Shown here piece after piece: positions 33,080 to 44,900 of a stretch of 64,000 bases of DNA (position 1 is the first letter of the stretch; every line of letters starts with the position of its first letter). The stretch comes from Panicum virgatum (taxonomy: Eukaryota > Streptophyta > Magnoliopsida > Poales > Poaceae): contig NC_053142.1 of assembly GCF_016808335.1 (NCBI RefSeq), forward strand, positions 39,661,674 to 39,725,673. Direction: 5' to 3'. The notes under the pieces are model-generated. The model was not told the DNA's origin and did not search any database. It was given only the letters and a program-made list of their open reading frames with translations. The position numbers and the translations under genes are program-made.

Positions 33080-36000
33080 CTAAAAAAAAAACTAGTAACC
33101 TCCTTCTTGATCTGCTCTAAAAAATTTGAAGGATTTTGTTTCGAATTTGAACATAAATCCAGATCCTGCAGCCTTTTGGTTTATGGAGGTAATCTCCGTC
33201 CTCTGTCAAATTTGCAGCTACTAGTATGAACTATAACTAATCTGTGTCCGGACGTACCGTCACAAGCAACCACCAAGCCGGAAGCATATACTAGCAGTAA
33301 TCACCTGCCTGATATCGTTATCTGTCGAGTTCACGGAGCACGCGTGCATGCAGGTGAGAAGATGGAAACGCTTGGGTTAAAACTTAAATCTTTTGGTGGG
33401 GTTTGTTCGGAAACGCCTGCGGTACTACCTACAAATGTGTAGCCGTCTGTGTTTTTGTTTTCACCGTGCGAGTTTAGTTCCAACCAACCACTGACTGGAT
33501 CATATCGTAATCGTTGCACCAAACCTCTACTGAAACTCTGAATAAAACAGGTTAGCAGTAGTCTCGTCTTGCCAGCTACCTAGGCTCTTAACATGGGCGC
33601 TCCCCCGCCGCCCTATACCGCCGCCACGCTAATCGAGCTCGCCGTCACGCCGTCCAGCCGCCGCCGCGCCGTCTTCTTCTCGCCCCTGCCGCCGGCACCG
33701 CCCACCGGGGGTCCAGCCCCGCCCGGCCGGCGGCGCTCCCGCGCCGCCGCGCCCTCCGCCGGCCGAACCGCCTCCGCCGCCGGGACGCCGCCGCCGCCGG
33801 GCCCTCCTCTAGGTCCGGTGAGCCCCCCACCCCCAGCAACCCAGATCCATAAGCTCTGCCGCCTCCCGCCACCACCCGGCCGCCAGTGTCCTCGCCGGTG
33901 GCCGCTCCGCCCACCTACCACCCGTTACCCCCCACCCCCTCCCCTCCCGTCCTTCCTCGCTGGCTGCATCGCCTCCTCCCCTGTCCGGAGGAAGAAGATG
34001 AACAGGGGAGGAGCTCGCGCGAGCTTCTGCGATGACACGGCCACAAATCGCACGCGCGATGAATAGCTTTTCCGCTTAACATTGCTGTTGGCCAACATTA
34101 ATTTAGCGGCCCGTAGTTATTTTCCTAAAATCAGTAAAACGAAGAAGACGATACTAAGACTAATCCCAGTGGAGGATGCCAACATTAATTTTGAAATGAA
34201 AACCCAGCCCAATCCACACCGGACTGCCCCAAGGTAGTAGTTTAGGCCGGGCTGAGATGACAAGTTTTTTCACTCAAAAATCCACGAGCTTCTTATTACG
34301 TGTTTCGGGTGAGAAAAGGCATAAGCAGGCTGCGTATTGTCAGCCTGCTCTATACTTCTATTTGGACCAGCCCAGCCCAATATGTCTCGATCGGGGCCGT
34401 CGCGGGCCCCGCGGTGCTCAAATGGCGCGCCCCATGCGGCATGCCACTAACCGAGGAGTTAAGTTGCCACTGGATATTCAGCACCCGTAGCCAAATCCAT
34501 ACTCATACTATTTGAAGAGATATGAATTACCCATTTAAATATGGATATGGATATGGATAGGATATTATGTGGGTAATACCCATTTAACTGCTACCCGGCC
34601 GACGTCTTACGGCGCGAGGCCAGCAGAAGAGCAAGGCCTCACAGGAGCATACAGGAGCTGTCGGAGGAGAGGGTCGCAGTAGCTGCGCGGGTGTTCGACT
34701 TGAAGGAGCTCGGCAGCGCCAAAAGCAACCTCTTCCGGTCTGCCGGCGGCGGCCACGTGTCGTCCTCGCCTTCAAATCAGGCGGCTTACTACGTCTTCTT
34801 CCTCTCTGCCGGCCTTGCAGGGGCACGAGCAATGTCTTGCTGAAGTCTCATTTCTATTCTCAGTGACCTTGCAGTCAGCGACGAGGCGCTGCCCTCCATT
34901 CGCGGCTCACAGGAGGAGTCCTTATCCTACGTTATCCGTTGGGTTATCTACACCTATTGGATAATTACCCTCCAATTTAGTGATGAATGATATGGGAATA
35001 GTTAATTACGGGTATGGACATGGGTTTATCCGCACCTTCCCCCAACGGCATCGCGACCGAGGAGGACGGCCGGCCCAGCCGACGTGCCGCGTCTTGATCT
35101 GCCGGCGGCGATCTGGTCGGGTCGGCGACACCGCGCGGCAGGCTCTCGTCTCGTGGCATCACTCCTTCGCGTTCGTCCGCTAGCCACGATGCGCCCAGAC
35201 CGCAGGCGAGGAGCCAAGGATCCCAGTATAACAAAGACCCCCACCGCTCATCGCCCATCGCCGCCGGGGTTTTTTCTTATTGAAAAGAATCGCCGGTGAG
35301 GAATCCCTGGTGGATCTGGCGCTATGCATTCACGGCCACGGGTAACGTCCCCCGGTCATCAATCACAGTACGAAGTCTCTCCACGACAAGTGGCATGCTT
35401 TTTATAAGGAAAAAAAGAAGAAGAAAAAAAGAACTTCTTGGGCATGTGCGTTCGTGTGGATGAAGTATGGGCATCTTGTTTGATGTGCAGTTTCCATATG
35501 CCTCTTTTTTCTTGGCTGGCTGCAATCCCATAATTACGAGATGCATCGAGTACCCGATGCACTGGCTAAGGTTATTTGTCCTTTTGTACCCCTGAGTCCC
35601 TGACGTTCGGATGCCGGTCCCAATTTATTTCAGGTTTGGGCTGCTATCGGATCTGAACTGAAGAGCATGTGCGCTGGCGGCTGGCAACGAAAAACTATCT
35701 CACACGGTGCTAAAGACAACACGCATATTGTGCAGGAAAACTATCTCACGAGGTGCCAAAGACAACATGCGTATTGTAACAAAATGCATGTTGTGTTTGT
35801 AAGCTTGCAGCTTGTTCACAATTTTTTTTTATTAATAATGGGACGAGTTATGAGGCATGTGTAAGCTAGTGTATGCATGTGATGTGTGATGAATGCTTGA
35901 TTGTTTGAATTATTTTCCTGCACAATATGCATGTTGTCTTTGCTTCAGATTTTGCAGTGCCATGGATCATACCGTCATAATATGTTGCTTCAGATCAGTT

Positions 36001-36560
36001 GTGATAAATAAAGTCGAAACAAATATATACGAACGATGCTGAAACAAGTTGCAACCACACAAATGCTCTCACGCACGTAATGGTCTTGGCGTCTTGCCGA
36101 AGTGGACTTGCCTTTTGCAATATACTCGAGGGATAAAATGAACTAAACTATAATTTCTGGGGTTATCTGAACTTTGTCTATAGTTGACGGGAGTAATTTA
36201 GTTTTTTTTTCTTATATCGAATATGGGTTGCATTTTACTTGAGGGTAAGAATGTCTTTTCAAGTAACAGTTAACAACCAAGTAGACAGAAGTGTTAGGGT
36301 AGAAAGGTTATGATCGGTGTCAAATAAGGAAGAATTTTTTTCCAGTATCATACAAAAGAAGCACATTTTATTGATTTCGGTGTCAAATAAGGAATTCCCT
36401 CTAACAAGAACTCCAACGGAAAATTAAGGAACAAAAACAGGTACAATCAGCTACGCACATCTGGATGTGGGCACCTACAGGGCCCTGGGTCTGACCACTC
36501 TGTAGCTCGCTATCTCTGTCCTGGCTTCACTTTGTCCCATTTGGGGCACGGGCGTTCCCT
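33080..36560. other. intergenic between DUF538 and PAL, no supported gene
   Basis: A 157-codon ORF at 33593-34066 is a low-complexity Pro/Arg/Ala translation of a GC-rich block and is not called. Near 34660-34830 a plus-strand reading has gene-like composition without a recognisable family. (GGATAT)n occurs at 34541-34560. Confidence 0.45.
35690..35945. repeat. direct and inverted repeats around AAAGACAACA
   Basis: 'AACTATCTCAC--GGTGC-AAAGACAACA' occurs twice in tandem (35691-35731 and 35739-35780). The inverted form 'ACAATATGCATGTTGTCTTTG' occurs at about 35922-35942 and could form a hairpin with the second copy. Confidence 0.65.
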
Positions 36561-36562
36561 GT

Positions 36563-38851
36563 TCAGCAGATGGGCAGGGGCTCGCCGTTCCACCCCTTGA
36601 GGCACTCGAGCACGGCGTCGATGTGCTTGCCCGCGTTCATGGCCACGAACACCTTGTTCACCTCCTCGCCGGGGGACCTCGTCTTCTCCCCGGTCAGGTA
36701 CTCGGTGCCGAGCTCCTGGCGCACGAACCTGTACAGCGGGTATGACCGGCACTCGGCGATCCGGTTGGGGATCGCAGCGGTGCCATTCTCCACGGCGGCC
36801 CGGGCGGCGTCCACCTCCCGCGGCAGCGCGGCGCGGAGCTCCTCCTCGAACGTGGCGAGCTTGGCGAACACCGACGTGTCCGGGTCGTGCTCGGCCTCGC
36901 CGTTGGCCAGGGCGTGCTCCACGAGCACCGACCGCATCTTCTGCATCAGCGGGTAGTTGGCGCTGCACGGGTCGTCCGCGTACGCGAACACCGCCTCGCG
37001 GTCGATCGCCGTCAGAAGGTCCTTCTCGCAGAAGCGCGCGCTGTGGAGCGCGCCGGTGGCGCCGGTGCTCAGGGTCTTCTTGGCCACCGTCATCACGCAG
37101 CTCTTGACGGCGCTCTTGAGGTTCTCCTCGAGGTGGCGCAGGTCGATGGCCTGGCACAGCGCGACCAGGAACGTCGACGACATGAGCTTCAGGATGTCGA
37201 CGGCCTCGGCCGTCTTCCTGGACGAGATGAGGCCCAGGGAGTTGACGTCCTGGTTGTGCTGCTCCGCGCTCTGGACGTGGTTGGTCACGGGGTTGGCCAG
37301 GAACTGGAGCTCGGAGCAGTAGGAGGCCATGGCGATCTCGGCGCCCTTGAACCCGTAGTCCAGGCTCGGGTTGCGGCCGCCGGACAGGTTGGACGGCAGG
37401 CCGTTGTTGTAGAAGTCGTTCACGAGCTCCGAGAACTGCGCGAACATGAGCTTGCCGATCGCCGCAACGGCGAGGCGGGTGTTGTCCATGGACACGCCGA
37501 TGGGCGTGCCCTGGAAGTTGCCGCCGTGGAGCGCCTTGCCGCGGGAGACGTCGATGAGCGGGTTGTCGTTGACGGAGTTGATCTCGCGCTCGATGGACTT
37601 GGTGGCGGCGCGGATGACCTCGATCTGGGGGCCCAGCCACTGCGGCGACGTGCGGAGCGCGTACCTGTCCTGCTTGGGCTTCATCAAGGGGTCGAGCTCG
37701 CCGAGCTTCTTGGCAAGCGCCATGTAGGAGCTGCCCTCCAAGATGTGCTCCATGATGGCCGCGGCCTCGATCTGACCCGGGTGGTGCTTGAGCTTGTGGG
37801 TGAGGTGGTCGGTGTACTCGGGCTTGCCGTTCATGACCTCGCAGAAGACGGCGGACAGCACCTCGGCGAGGACGGCGAGGACGTTGGCCTCGAAGAGCAC
37901 CGGGGACGCGAGCCCGGAGCCCACCGCCGTGCCGTTCACCATGGCGAGCCCTTCCTTGGGCTGCAGCTCGAAGAAGCCGTGCTGGATGCCGGCAGCCTTG
38001 AACGCCTCCGCGGCGTCCACCTTCCTGCCGTCGGGCGTGACGGCCACGGAGTTGGGCCGGCCGGTGACGAGCCCCGCGATGTAGGAGAGCGGGACCAGGT
38101 CGCCCGACGCGGTGATGGTGCCCCGGAGCGGCAGGCACGGGGTGACGTTGGCGTTGAGCAGCGCGGCGATCGCCTCGAGGATCTCGAAGCGGATGCCGGA
38201 GTAGCCCTGGAGCAGGGTGTTGATGCGGACGAGCATGGCGGCGCGCGTGGCCGACGCCGGCAGCACGTGGCCGTCGTCGCCGGTGCCGAACGCCCCGGCG
38301 TTAAGGAATCTGTAATAAAATAGTAGACAAAGAAACGTGCGAAACGCGTTTAAGGCGTCTAAATTGGCAGAGTACATGATTACAGTTGGGCGCCATTAAT
38401 TAATAAAGAAGAAGGAAAAAAGTCCTTGTCCTGTTACTAGCAGTAGTGCTTACCGGATAAGCTCCCTCTGGAGCGCGCCGCCCTCCTTGGTGCGGCGGTG
38501 GGAGGTGGCGCCGAAGCCGGTGGTGACGCCGTAGCTGTCGGTGCCGTTCATCATGCTGCTCATGACCCAGTCGCTGCTGGCCTTGACGCGGCCGCGGGCG
38601 GACTCGTCGAGCTCCACCCGGGCCTCGCCGGCCGCGGCCACGGCGGCGACCTGGGCGACCGTGAGGCTGGCGCCCTCGATCCTCACCAGCGGCCGGCGGT
38701 ACTCCTCCACCATCCGCTTGACGGCCTCCAGGTGGCTCCCGGCCAGGTTCTCCGCCGCCTTGCCCCAGTTCAGGGGGTCGGCCCGCGGCGGCACCGGCAG
38801 GCACACGCCATTGCCGGTGGCGGCGGCGACGCGTCCGTTCTCGCACTCCAT
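36563..38851 (-). CDS. PAL: phenylalanine ammonia-lyase (PAL), two exons
   Basis: Complete 714-aa gene: exon 1 38851-38454, intron 38453-38310 (144 bp, GT...AG, phase 2), exon 2 38309-36563. It converts L-Phe to trans-cinnamate in the cytosol, the entry step to lignin, flavonoids and hydroxycinnamates. Seen: [15 protein letters not shown] start, 'DPLNWGKAA', '[16 protein letters not shown]', and the MIO triad Ala200-Ser201-Gly202 in '[16 protein letters not shown]'. 'SVNDNP', 'EQHNQDVNS' and C-terminus EPLPIC are also present. The selectivity residue is Phe134 ('[11 protein letters not shown]'), so a Phe-specific enzyme is expected, unlike the neighbour's His123. A Met five codons upstream (38866) is in frame, but MECENG is the usual grass PAL start. 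Exon 2 has exactly the same length (1747 nt) as that of the PTAL gene. No lesion seen. Confidence 0.96.
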
Positions 38852-39021
38852 GTGTCTCAACGGCACAGCTGAACTGAAAAGGTTCGTGGCTGTGTCTGGG
38901 AGCTTGGTAGTTGCGATGGATGGGCGGCTGGAGGAGACGTGGAGTGGAGAAGAGCTCGGGTACCGGAGGAGGAGGAGGCGGAGGCTCTTCTTGGAGGGGA
39001 ATGGAGCAGGCGGGGGAGGCG

Positions 39022-39029
39022 TTTAAATA
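39022..39029 (-). promoter_or_regulatory. PAL TATA box
   Basis: TATTTAAA on the minus strand about 170 nt before the ATG; it would place the transcription start near 38995. It lies only 9 bp from the MITE at 39039. Confidence 0.65.
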
Positions 39030-39038
39030 GGCAGCAGC

Positions 39039-39193
39039 CAGTGGCGGATGTAGGATTGGAGGAAGGGGCTGAAACAATAGAGATGTTAATTTATGTGAAA
39101 ATTTAATGGTAATTTGGAGGTCTTACTACAGTGTTTTATGTGTAATTAGGGGAGTTTAGGGGGGCTTGAGCCCCCCTCCTGTATCCGCCCCTG
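39039..39193. mobile_element. hAT-type MITE in the PAL promoter
   Basis: 155 bp with ends CAGTGGCGGATGTAGGA and TGTATCCGCCCCTG (inverted repeats CAGTGGCGGAT / ATCCGCCCCTG, one mismatch). An exact 8-bp duplication GCAGCAGC flanks it (39031-39038 and 39194-39201). Eight-bp duplications and CAGTGGCGGA ends are typical of grass hAT MITEs. Non-coding. Fragments with the same end occur at 28771 and 31814. Confidence 0.9.
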
Positions 39194-39225
39194 GCAGCAG
39201 CACAGTAGGGTGGGTGGGGGAACGG

Positions 39226-39232
39226 GGTTGGT
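39226..39232 (-). promoter_or_regulatory. AC element of PAL, displaced by the MITE
   Basis: ACCAACC on the minus strand, an AC-II type site for lignin MYB factors. Without the 155-bp MITE and its 8-bp duplication it would lie about 40 bp from the TATA box; now it lies about 200 bp away. Confidence 0.55.
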
Positions 39233-39309
39233 GTGGACGTCGGGAAGCTGGTGGGGCAGAGTTGACCGCCTGGATTGGTTCGCACTGACCAGACCAGACG
39301 GTTGCCACC

Positions 39310-39335
39310 GGGGGGGCCGGGGGGGGGGGGGGGGG
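39310..39335 (+). other. long G tracts
   Basis: G7-CC-G17 on plus, about 310 bp upstream of the predicted PAL start site. May form G-quadruplex structures, and the length may be uncertain in assembly. Confidence 0.7.
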
Positions 39336-39337
39336 CG

Positions 39338-41851
39338 GCTACGTAGAGCAGCAGCGCGCCATCGCCGTGGCGTCTCTGCGGCAGTTACCCGGCCAAGTGG
39401 GAGCCGCTGGAGAGATATGGCTGTCGCTGGGTGCGCAGCTGGGTGCGCGCCGCGCGGCGCGGGCGGCTGGGTTGGTGCCGGCAGAGGAGCAGCACATCGC
39501 GCCCGGGCGGGGAGGGCGCAGTGGGCACGCCTGGTGCGGCTTGGAGAGCTGCCGTGATCGTCCTCCTGACTTTCTCTCAGCTTTCCCGTTCCCGTAACGT
39601 CCGGGTCGGCACGCGCCTTTGCTGTTTTGGGGGGCATTTCGTCCGGACCGATGTGTTATCGTTGGTGGTGTTCTTACGGGTGTTGTGGTGTTGAGATTTG
39701 CTTCTGCTAGCAACTTTACAACCAACGTTTATCCGATCGATCTCCCCTAAGCATGTTTGAATTCTTCTCTTGTGACTTTGCCTGCACAACATGATAACAA
39801 GAATGGCCAACATGCTACAGTGATGACTAAGACCGAGAAACACTCACCACTCCCCCCTCTATCTGGCTAGTACTACTCACACCACGTCCGTCAGCATACC
39901 ATACTACTCCCTCCGTTTAAATTGTAGGTCATTTTAGCAAATCTAGATATATAGTTTTTACTATATAAATGAACACTATTTATTTCTATGTATCTAAATT
40001 TGCCAAAACGATCTACAATTTGAAACAGATAGAGTACCTTTGTCTTGTATACTCGAATCTGGATGAGCCGCTTGCCCGCCTCCGCCACAAAGAACCTAAC
40101 CAACAGAGCAACAATAGGTTTACATTCCATGGACGATTTAATCACGCCAACACGTCAAACTTGTTTCAGTCCTAAAATGTGATCGGGTTGCATTGGATCA
40201 GGACACGCTTCTCAGGTCGTTCTCTGGTAGCACTCTTCATCATTGAGCCCTCGTATCTTCTGAAAACTAATCATGCAACAAATAAATACATAAGCATTTA
40301 CAATTAATAATGTTCCTTCCGTGTATAGTTGAAATGCCCGCCAGTTGCAAAACTTTGTGCTGGAAATGCTACCTAATCGGTGCCAAAAGGCTGAAGTATC
40401 AACACGCAAATCGTACTAATGCAACCACATCACTTTGCCAATATTTGTTCCAAAAAAAATTGCCAATATTTGAATAATTTATACCACACTTGGCGGCTGC
40501 TTACATCTTCTTCTTCTTCTTTTTTGAAATAAGGCTGCTTACATCTCGTGCCACTACTAAAATCCAGGGAGAAAGAAAAAAATTTAAACAACAGTTTCAG
40601 ACCATGACATGATGGTTCACTCTATTGATGAAGAGCACTCAAGTGGGATCTGTTTGTGGCCTTTCTTCTGCTGCCCACACAGGCCACAAGGTTGTTGCTG
40701 GGAACTGTCACAGTCCCCCTCGTCACTCCCAGCGTCCCACTCCCACACAATACAGCCCCATCTCCCATCCCATGTGTCTCCCGAACAGTTTTGTACACAT
40801 GAAGATGGGACGAGACAACGCTGTTGCAGCCAAGCATCCAGTCACGAGTCGTCGGACAGGCACTGCTGCTGGAATCAAGCGTGGGTCTCCTTCAGAATAG
40901 GCCCCAACGGCCTGACGCTGCAGTGTGCGGTGGAAGCTTCTCTCGAGCGAGAAACGGAACGGAGAGCTTCTGGCTGCTTCCTTCATCACTTCATTGGAAA
41001 TGGTGCGGGGTTGAGGAGTCGTCAGTGCAGTCATGTCGTCTGAAGTTTTGTTCCCAGTGAACACTTGAGACCTGACCGCCGGTCGCCGGAGGAGTCCCTG
41101 CTGCTTGATTTTCTCGGAATCTCACGTCGAAGACTGGTGGACTGAAATGGGCACGAGATTACGGTGCGGCTGCAAAGAGCTTCGGTGCTACGACTGGACG
41201 CACTGATCAGATCGAAGTGAGGCGAGTGCTGAGTTGCGGCTGCAATGAGCCCGAAACTGCAGCATAACTTCCTGCGGTTTCAGTTTTTTCCGGCTGGACT
41301 TCTGCACGCGTGCACCAAAACAGCAGCGCCAGCGGTCGCTTGGGGCAATGGAGCTGTCGCCCCGTTTCGAGCTTTCGGCGGATGGGTCGTGCCACGCGGA
41401 GCGCCTGGAATGGACGGACAGGATCTTATCCTGCAAGGGAGATGGCAGCAGTCTTGGCATCACGCGGTGATCGGCCATTTCTGCCGGGTCCAGATCGAGC
41501 CAAGCATTCCCCCAGTGGCGCGTTGTGTGCAGCACCTCTCTCGTGTTCCACGGCAGGGACAGGGAGGACACGACGACAGCGATAGGTGGTCGTCTGGTGT
41601 CTAGCTATTGGTAGGTCAGTGGGTGTGTGGCGGCCTCTCTCCGGTCTCACGTCCTTCCTTGGGCCCTTGATGACCCCTCCAATTTCACACGAACAGGAAC
41701 ACACGAAATGGGCAAGGGACGAGGGATTATTTCAACATCTGGTCTTGCGCCAGTGCTCCTGGTCGGTCATCTGCATGCACACTCTGCATCCCGCCAGGAT
41801 TGCAAGAGAAAGTAGTATCTTGGACGTGCTGCTAAACTCCATTTTTTTTAA
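39338..41851. other. intergenic upstream of PAL, no supported gene
   Basis: Contains the Stowaway at 39907-40034. ORFs at 40609-41043 and 41245-41604 overlap in several frames and show no known domain. Confidence 0.45.
39907..40034. mobile_element. short Stowaway-type MITE
   Basis: 128 bp, CTCCCTCCGTTTAAATTGTAG at the left and CTACAATTTGAAACAGATAGAG at the right, near-perfect inverted repeats, flanked by TA. Strong hairpin. Confidence 0.85.
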
Positions 41852-42157
41852 GGCCAATCCCAATGGAGAGTTTTATATTGATGTTTTCAAGATAGCCACA
41901 TAAGCAAAAAGACTATGAAATAATAGTTGAAACTACCTCTCCCAATGCATAATTTCATGTTGTAGTTTTCTAGAGTCTATGTTGTATTTAATTTCAAGAC
42001 TCATAGAGTGTTGATATTTGTGTAGAGAGAGTTTCATCTATATGAAATTGGTTTCTTCTCTTTTTCCTTAAATTCTATGTCATATCATCATATAATTCTA
42101 CATGGTATGCTAATTAATGTACTTGAAATCTCTATGAAACTTCCATTGGGAGTGGCC
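41852..42157. mobile_element. Tourist-like MITE (PIF/Harbinger type)
   Basis: 306 bp, starts GGCCAATCCCAATGGAGAG and ends CTTCCATTGGGAGTGGCC, flanked by TAA on both sides (41849-41851 and 42158-42160). GGCC ends and a TAA duplication are typical of Tourist/PIF MITEs. Sequence on both sides ('TTAAACTCCA-TTTTTTT') is itself a local duplicate. Confidence 0.85.
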
Positions 42158-42947
42158 TAAGGGAATCACCTCCTCCTCAGATATTTCCTTGGGATTGCTG
42201 TTAAACTCCACTTTTTTTTCAGGAATTGCCCCCCTCTAGCTCAACTGCCCAAGAGCAATGCGTCATGAACGTTGCATCAGAATATTGTCTAATTATTGGC
42301 ACCGTCAGCTCACCAGTCGGCACATGCCTGGTCCAAGTCAGTCAGGTGTGCAACTCCGCATCAAGGCCAGGACTGGCAGTGCTCCTGCCTGTTTTATTTT
42401 TTTGAAAAAGAATATTCTTCCTTTTCTTTTTTTCCACCGACCTGTGATTCTTCTTTCGAGAGAGTACATGGTATGCCCCAATAATTTGTAGGAATAGACT
42501 GTGAAGAGACGACTAGGACATAATCCGTTACCAACCCTAGGATCCATAAAAAAAAATCTTAATTATGCTTCCTGCGTATTGGAGACTCCCCTATTTTTCT
42601 TCTGATTTCTAACAAGCTCATCGTCTTTTGTCTTTTGAGGGAAAAGTTAATTCATCGTCTTTTGCTAAAATAAGTTATGATCCCAACTGTCACATCAAGG
42701 ACTATACAAAGAAACTATCACGCGCGAGTCATATATATTCTTAATTAGTAACATATTTCGTTTGCATTTCTGCGAAAAACCTATGCGTATTGGTCTCAGT
42801 CAACAGTCATGCCACTTTCACTAACAGTGATTTCGCGGAAGCAATCCCTTCGTCGTTCCTGTCTTCTTTTTGCCTTGTGTAGTGGAAAATTCCCTGCACT
42901 TTTTCACCCTGTAGCCTCTCGACCTGGAGTTGGCCGGGGGCCGGGGC

Positions 42948-43474
42948 TGTTGGAAATTTTGTGATCTCAGGATAACAACCTAGATCTGTATGGCAAATAA
43001 TTTCCACAAATTAGAGATAACATACCAAATAAGTCATGTACCGTGATTGGCAGGTACACCTAACGTTTCCATCTATAAGTCGGCCCCGGTCCCACAGTGC
43101 TGTATATAAATATGAGGTAGAGGGGAACCCTCTCTAACCCTAATCAGCTAATCTCGCGATTAGCAAAACACCAATCAATTAGGGCACTGGAGGGACTGGA
43201 AGCGCGACTTCCTCATCTTCTTCGTGGCAGGCACCGGCGGGAGTTGCTGGTCATCATCGACATCAAGATCTTCATCAACAAGAGATCCAAATCTCTCTAA
43301 TTGGTGAAGATTAAACTCTACTTCAGTCTACATCAGCCCTACTACTACAACTACAGAGGCGTTCATGGATTCAAAGGTTCTGGTCAGTATTAATCTAATT
43401 AATTTCGCATTAAGTAATTAGTGATCATGATTAGACTAAGCTAAGATCCTGTTCATGGATAATTAAAACTAACA
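42948..43474 (+). repeat. 5' LTR of the young element
   Basis: Contains a TATA box TATATAAATATGAG near 43100, roughly 150 bp in. Near-identical to 49141-49666. Confidence 0.93.
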
Positions 43475-44219
43475 ATCGGTATCAAGAGCCTTTCTTAGAT
43501 CTGTCATGATCCTAATCCAGAGCCATCAAGTTCTTAGCCTCTGATTAAATTTAGATCTGTTCGGTGCTTAATCATGGGTAATTAATTCTGATATGGATCT
43601 AATCATTTAAGTGCTATATGCAAATCAGTGCAATGCAATTAGTAGATTGGATCTACTATTCTGTTTGCGTGAAATAAATACATATTTGATCTGTTATGTG
43701 CAATTAGTGATGTCCAACGTGATGTGTATGCTGATTAATGTTCTACCTTGTGCATATACGTGCGACTAAGCTTCCGCATCCGCACTATTATAATGTGCAA
43801 AGTAATCGACTTGATTAAACTAAGATTAAGTCCCTGCACGTAAGGTTTTATGGGCGAATTAAATTAAGGTCAATGTTTATGAAGTCATTAGCCTTATCCT
43901 ATTCAGATTAGATTCTGAGTAATGCAAATCTTAATCTGATTAGGCTAATTATCTTGGATTAGATCTAAACAATTATGTTTATGTTAATTCATGTTTAGGC
44001 CGATGCACTTTCATGTTAATTGATGATTAAGTTAAGTAATTAAGGTTAGGTTTTAAGATTGCTTACTGTTTTTCCCCAAATTAGCCCACTGGTTAATGTT
44101 TATTCCCCAAATTAAAGCCCAAATCCAAGAGATAAGATGCATCAGTCAGCAATTAGAAGAAGGGGAATGACAAACTTTCAGATCGAATCAAGAAATCCCC
44201 AAATCTCATGAACCCTAAC

Positions 44220-44900
44220 CCTAATGGATGAGTTCTTACCTAAAACTCACCAGTCGTGCGCATCAGGAGTGCACTGGTCTGACCAGTTTGCACCGCGAGG
44301 AGCCCTCGACGGTCGTGCGTGCGATGAGTATGCACGCACCCACCGGTGAGGGGCCCTGCACGGAGCACGGCCAAGACCGACGGCCGAGGCCCGCTGCCTT
44401 GCCCGAGCCGCGCACACGCCATGAGGAGGCGGCGCTGGCGCCGCAGGCCCTCGCAGCACCCGCTGCATGGGGCCGGCGCACCCAGGCGGGGCGGTGGCGC
44501 TCGTGGCGCGGGCCCGTGTATGAGGACGCGCGTCCCGCGCGGCTCGGAGGCACGCAGGCGCGACGCAGACCCACGCCATCAGCGGGCGGGGCGCTCGGCA
44601 GCCAGCGGCGGCCGGCTCCCTGGCGGGCCCGCATCAGCGCTGCGGCGCGCGGCTCGCGCGGAGCCTGACGAGCTCGCTCAGGGGCTACTCGCGCGCATCA
44701 GGGAGCGCGTGCAGCGGCGCCCGCACATGCGGAGCGCTAACGGCGGCGGCGCGTCAGGGCCAGTGAGGAGCGGCGGCTGGGCATGAGCTGCCCGTGGAGA
44801 GGAAAAGAGAGGTGAGGCTGGATTGTAGGGTTTTCAGACCGCCTCCACGTTTATATACGGCACCAGATTAGTTCCTGGCCGCCGGATCTCGATGAACGGT
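44220..44900 (-). other. GC-rich insert with an antisense TATA box inside the young element
   Basis: A sharply GC-rich block within A/T-rich element sequence. On the minus strand a GTATATAAACG box (44861-44851) is followed by a leader and GC-rich short ORFs. It looks like the 5' end of a captured plant gene or an antisense unit. Its translations show no recognisable domain. Confidence 0.45.

Noticed and set aside
33593..34066. Proline-rich ORF of 157 codons
   Set aside because: Composition-driven; open in other frames too and no recognisable motif. Could be a first exon, but nothing supports it.
36887..38323. Plus-strand ORF of 478 codons opposite PAL exon 2
   Set aside because: Antisense shadow with Gly/Val/Asp/His-rich composition; the minus-strand PAL is unambiguous.
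40609..41604. Candidate genes upstream of PAL
   Set aside because: Several overlapping frames of 90-145 codons, none with a recognisable domain or splice-consistent extension.
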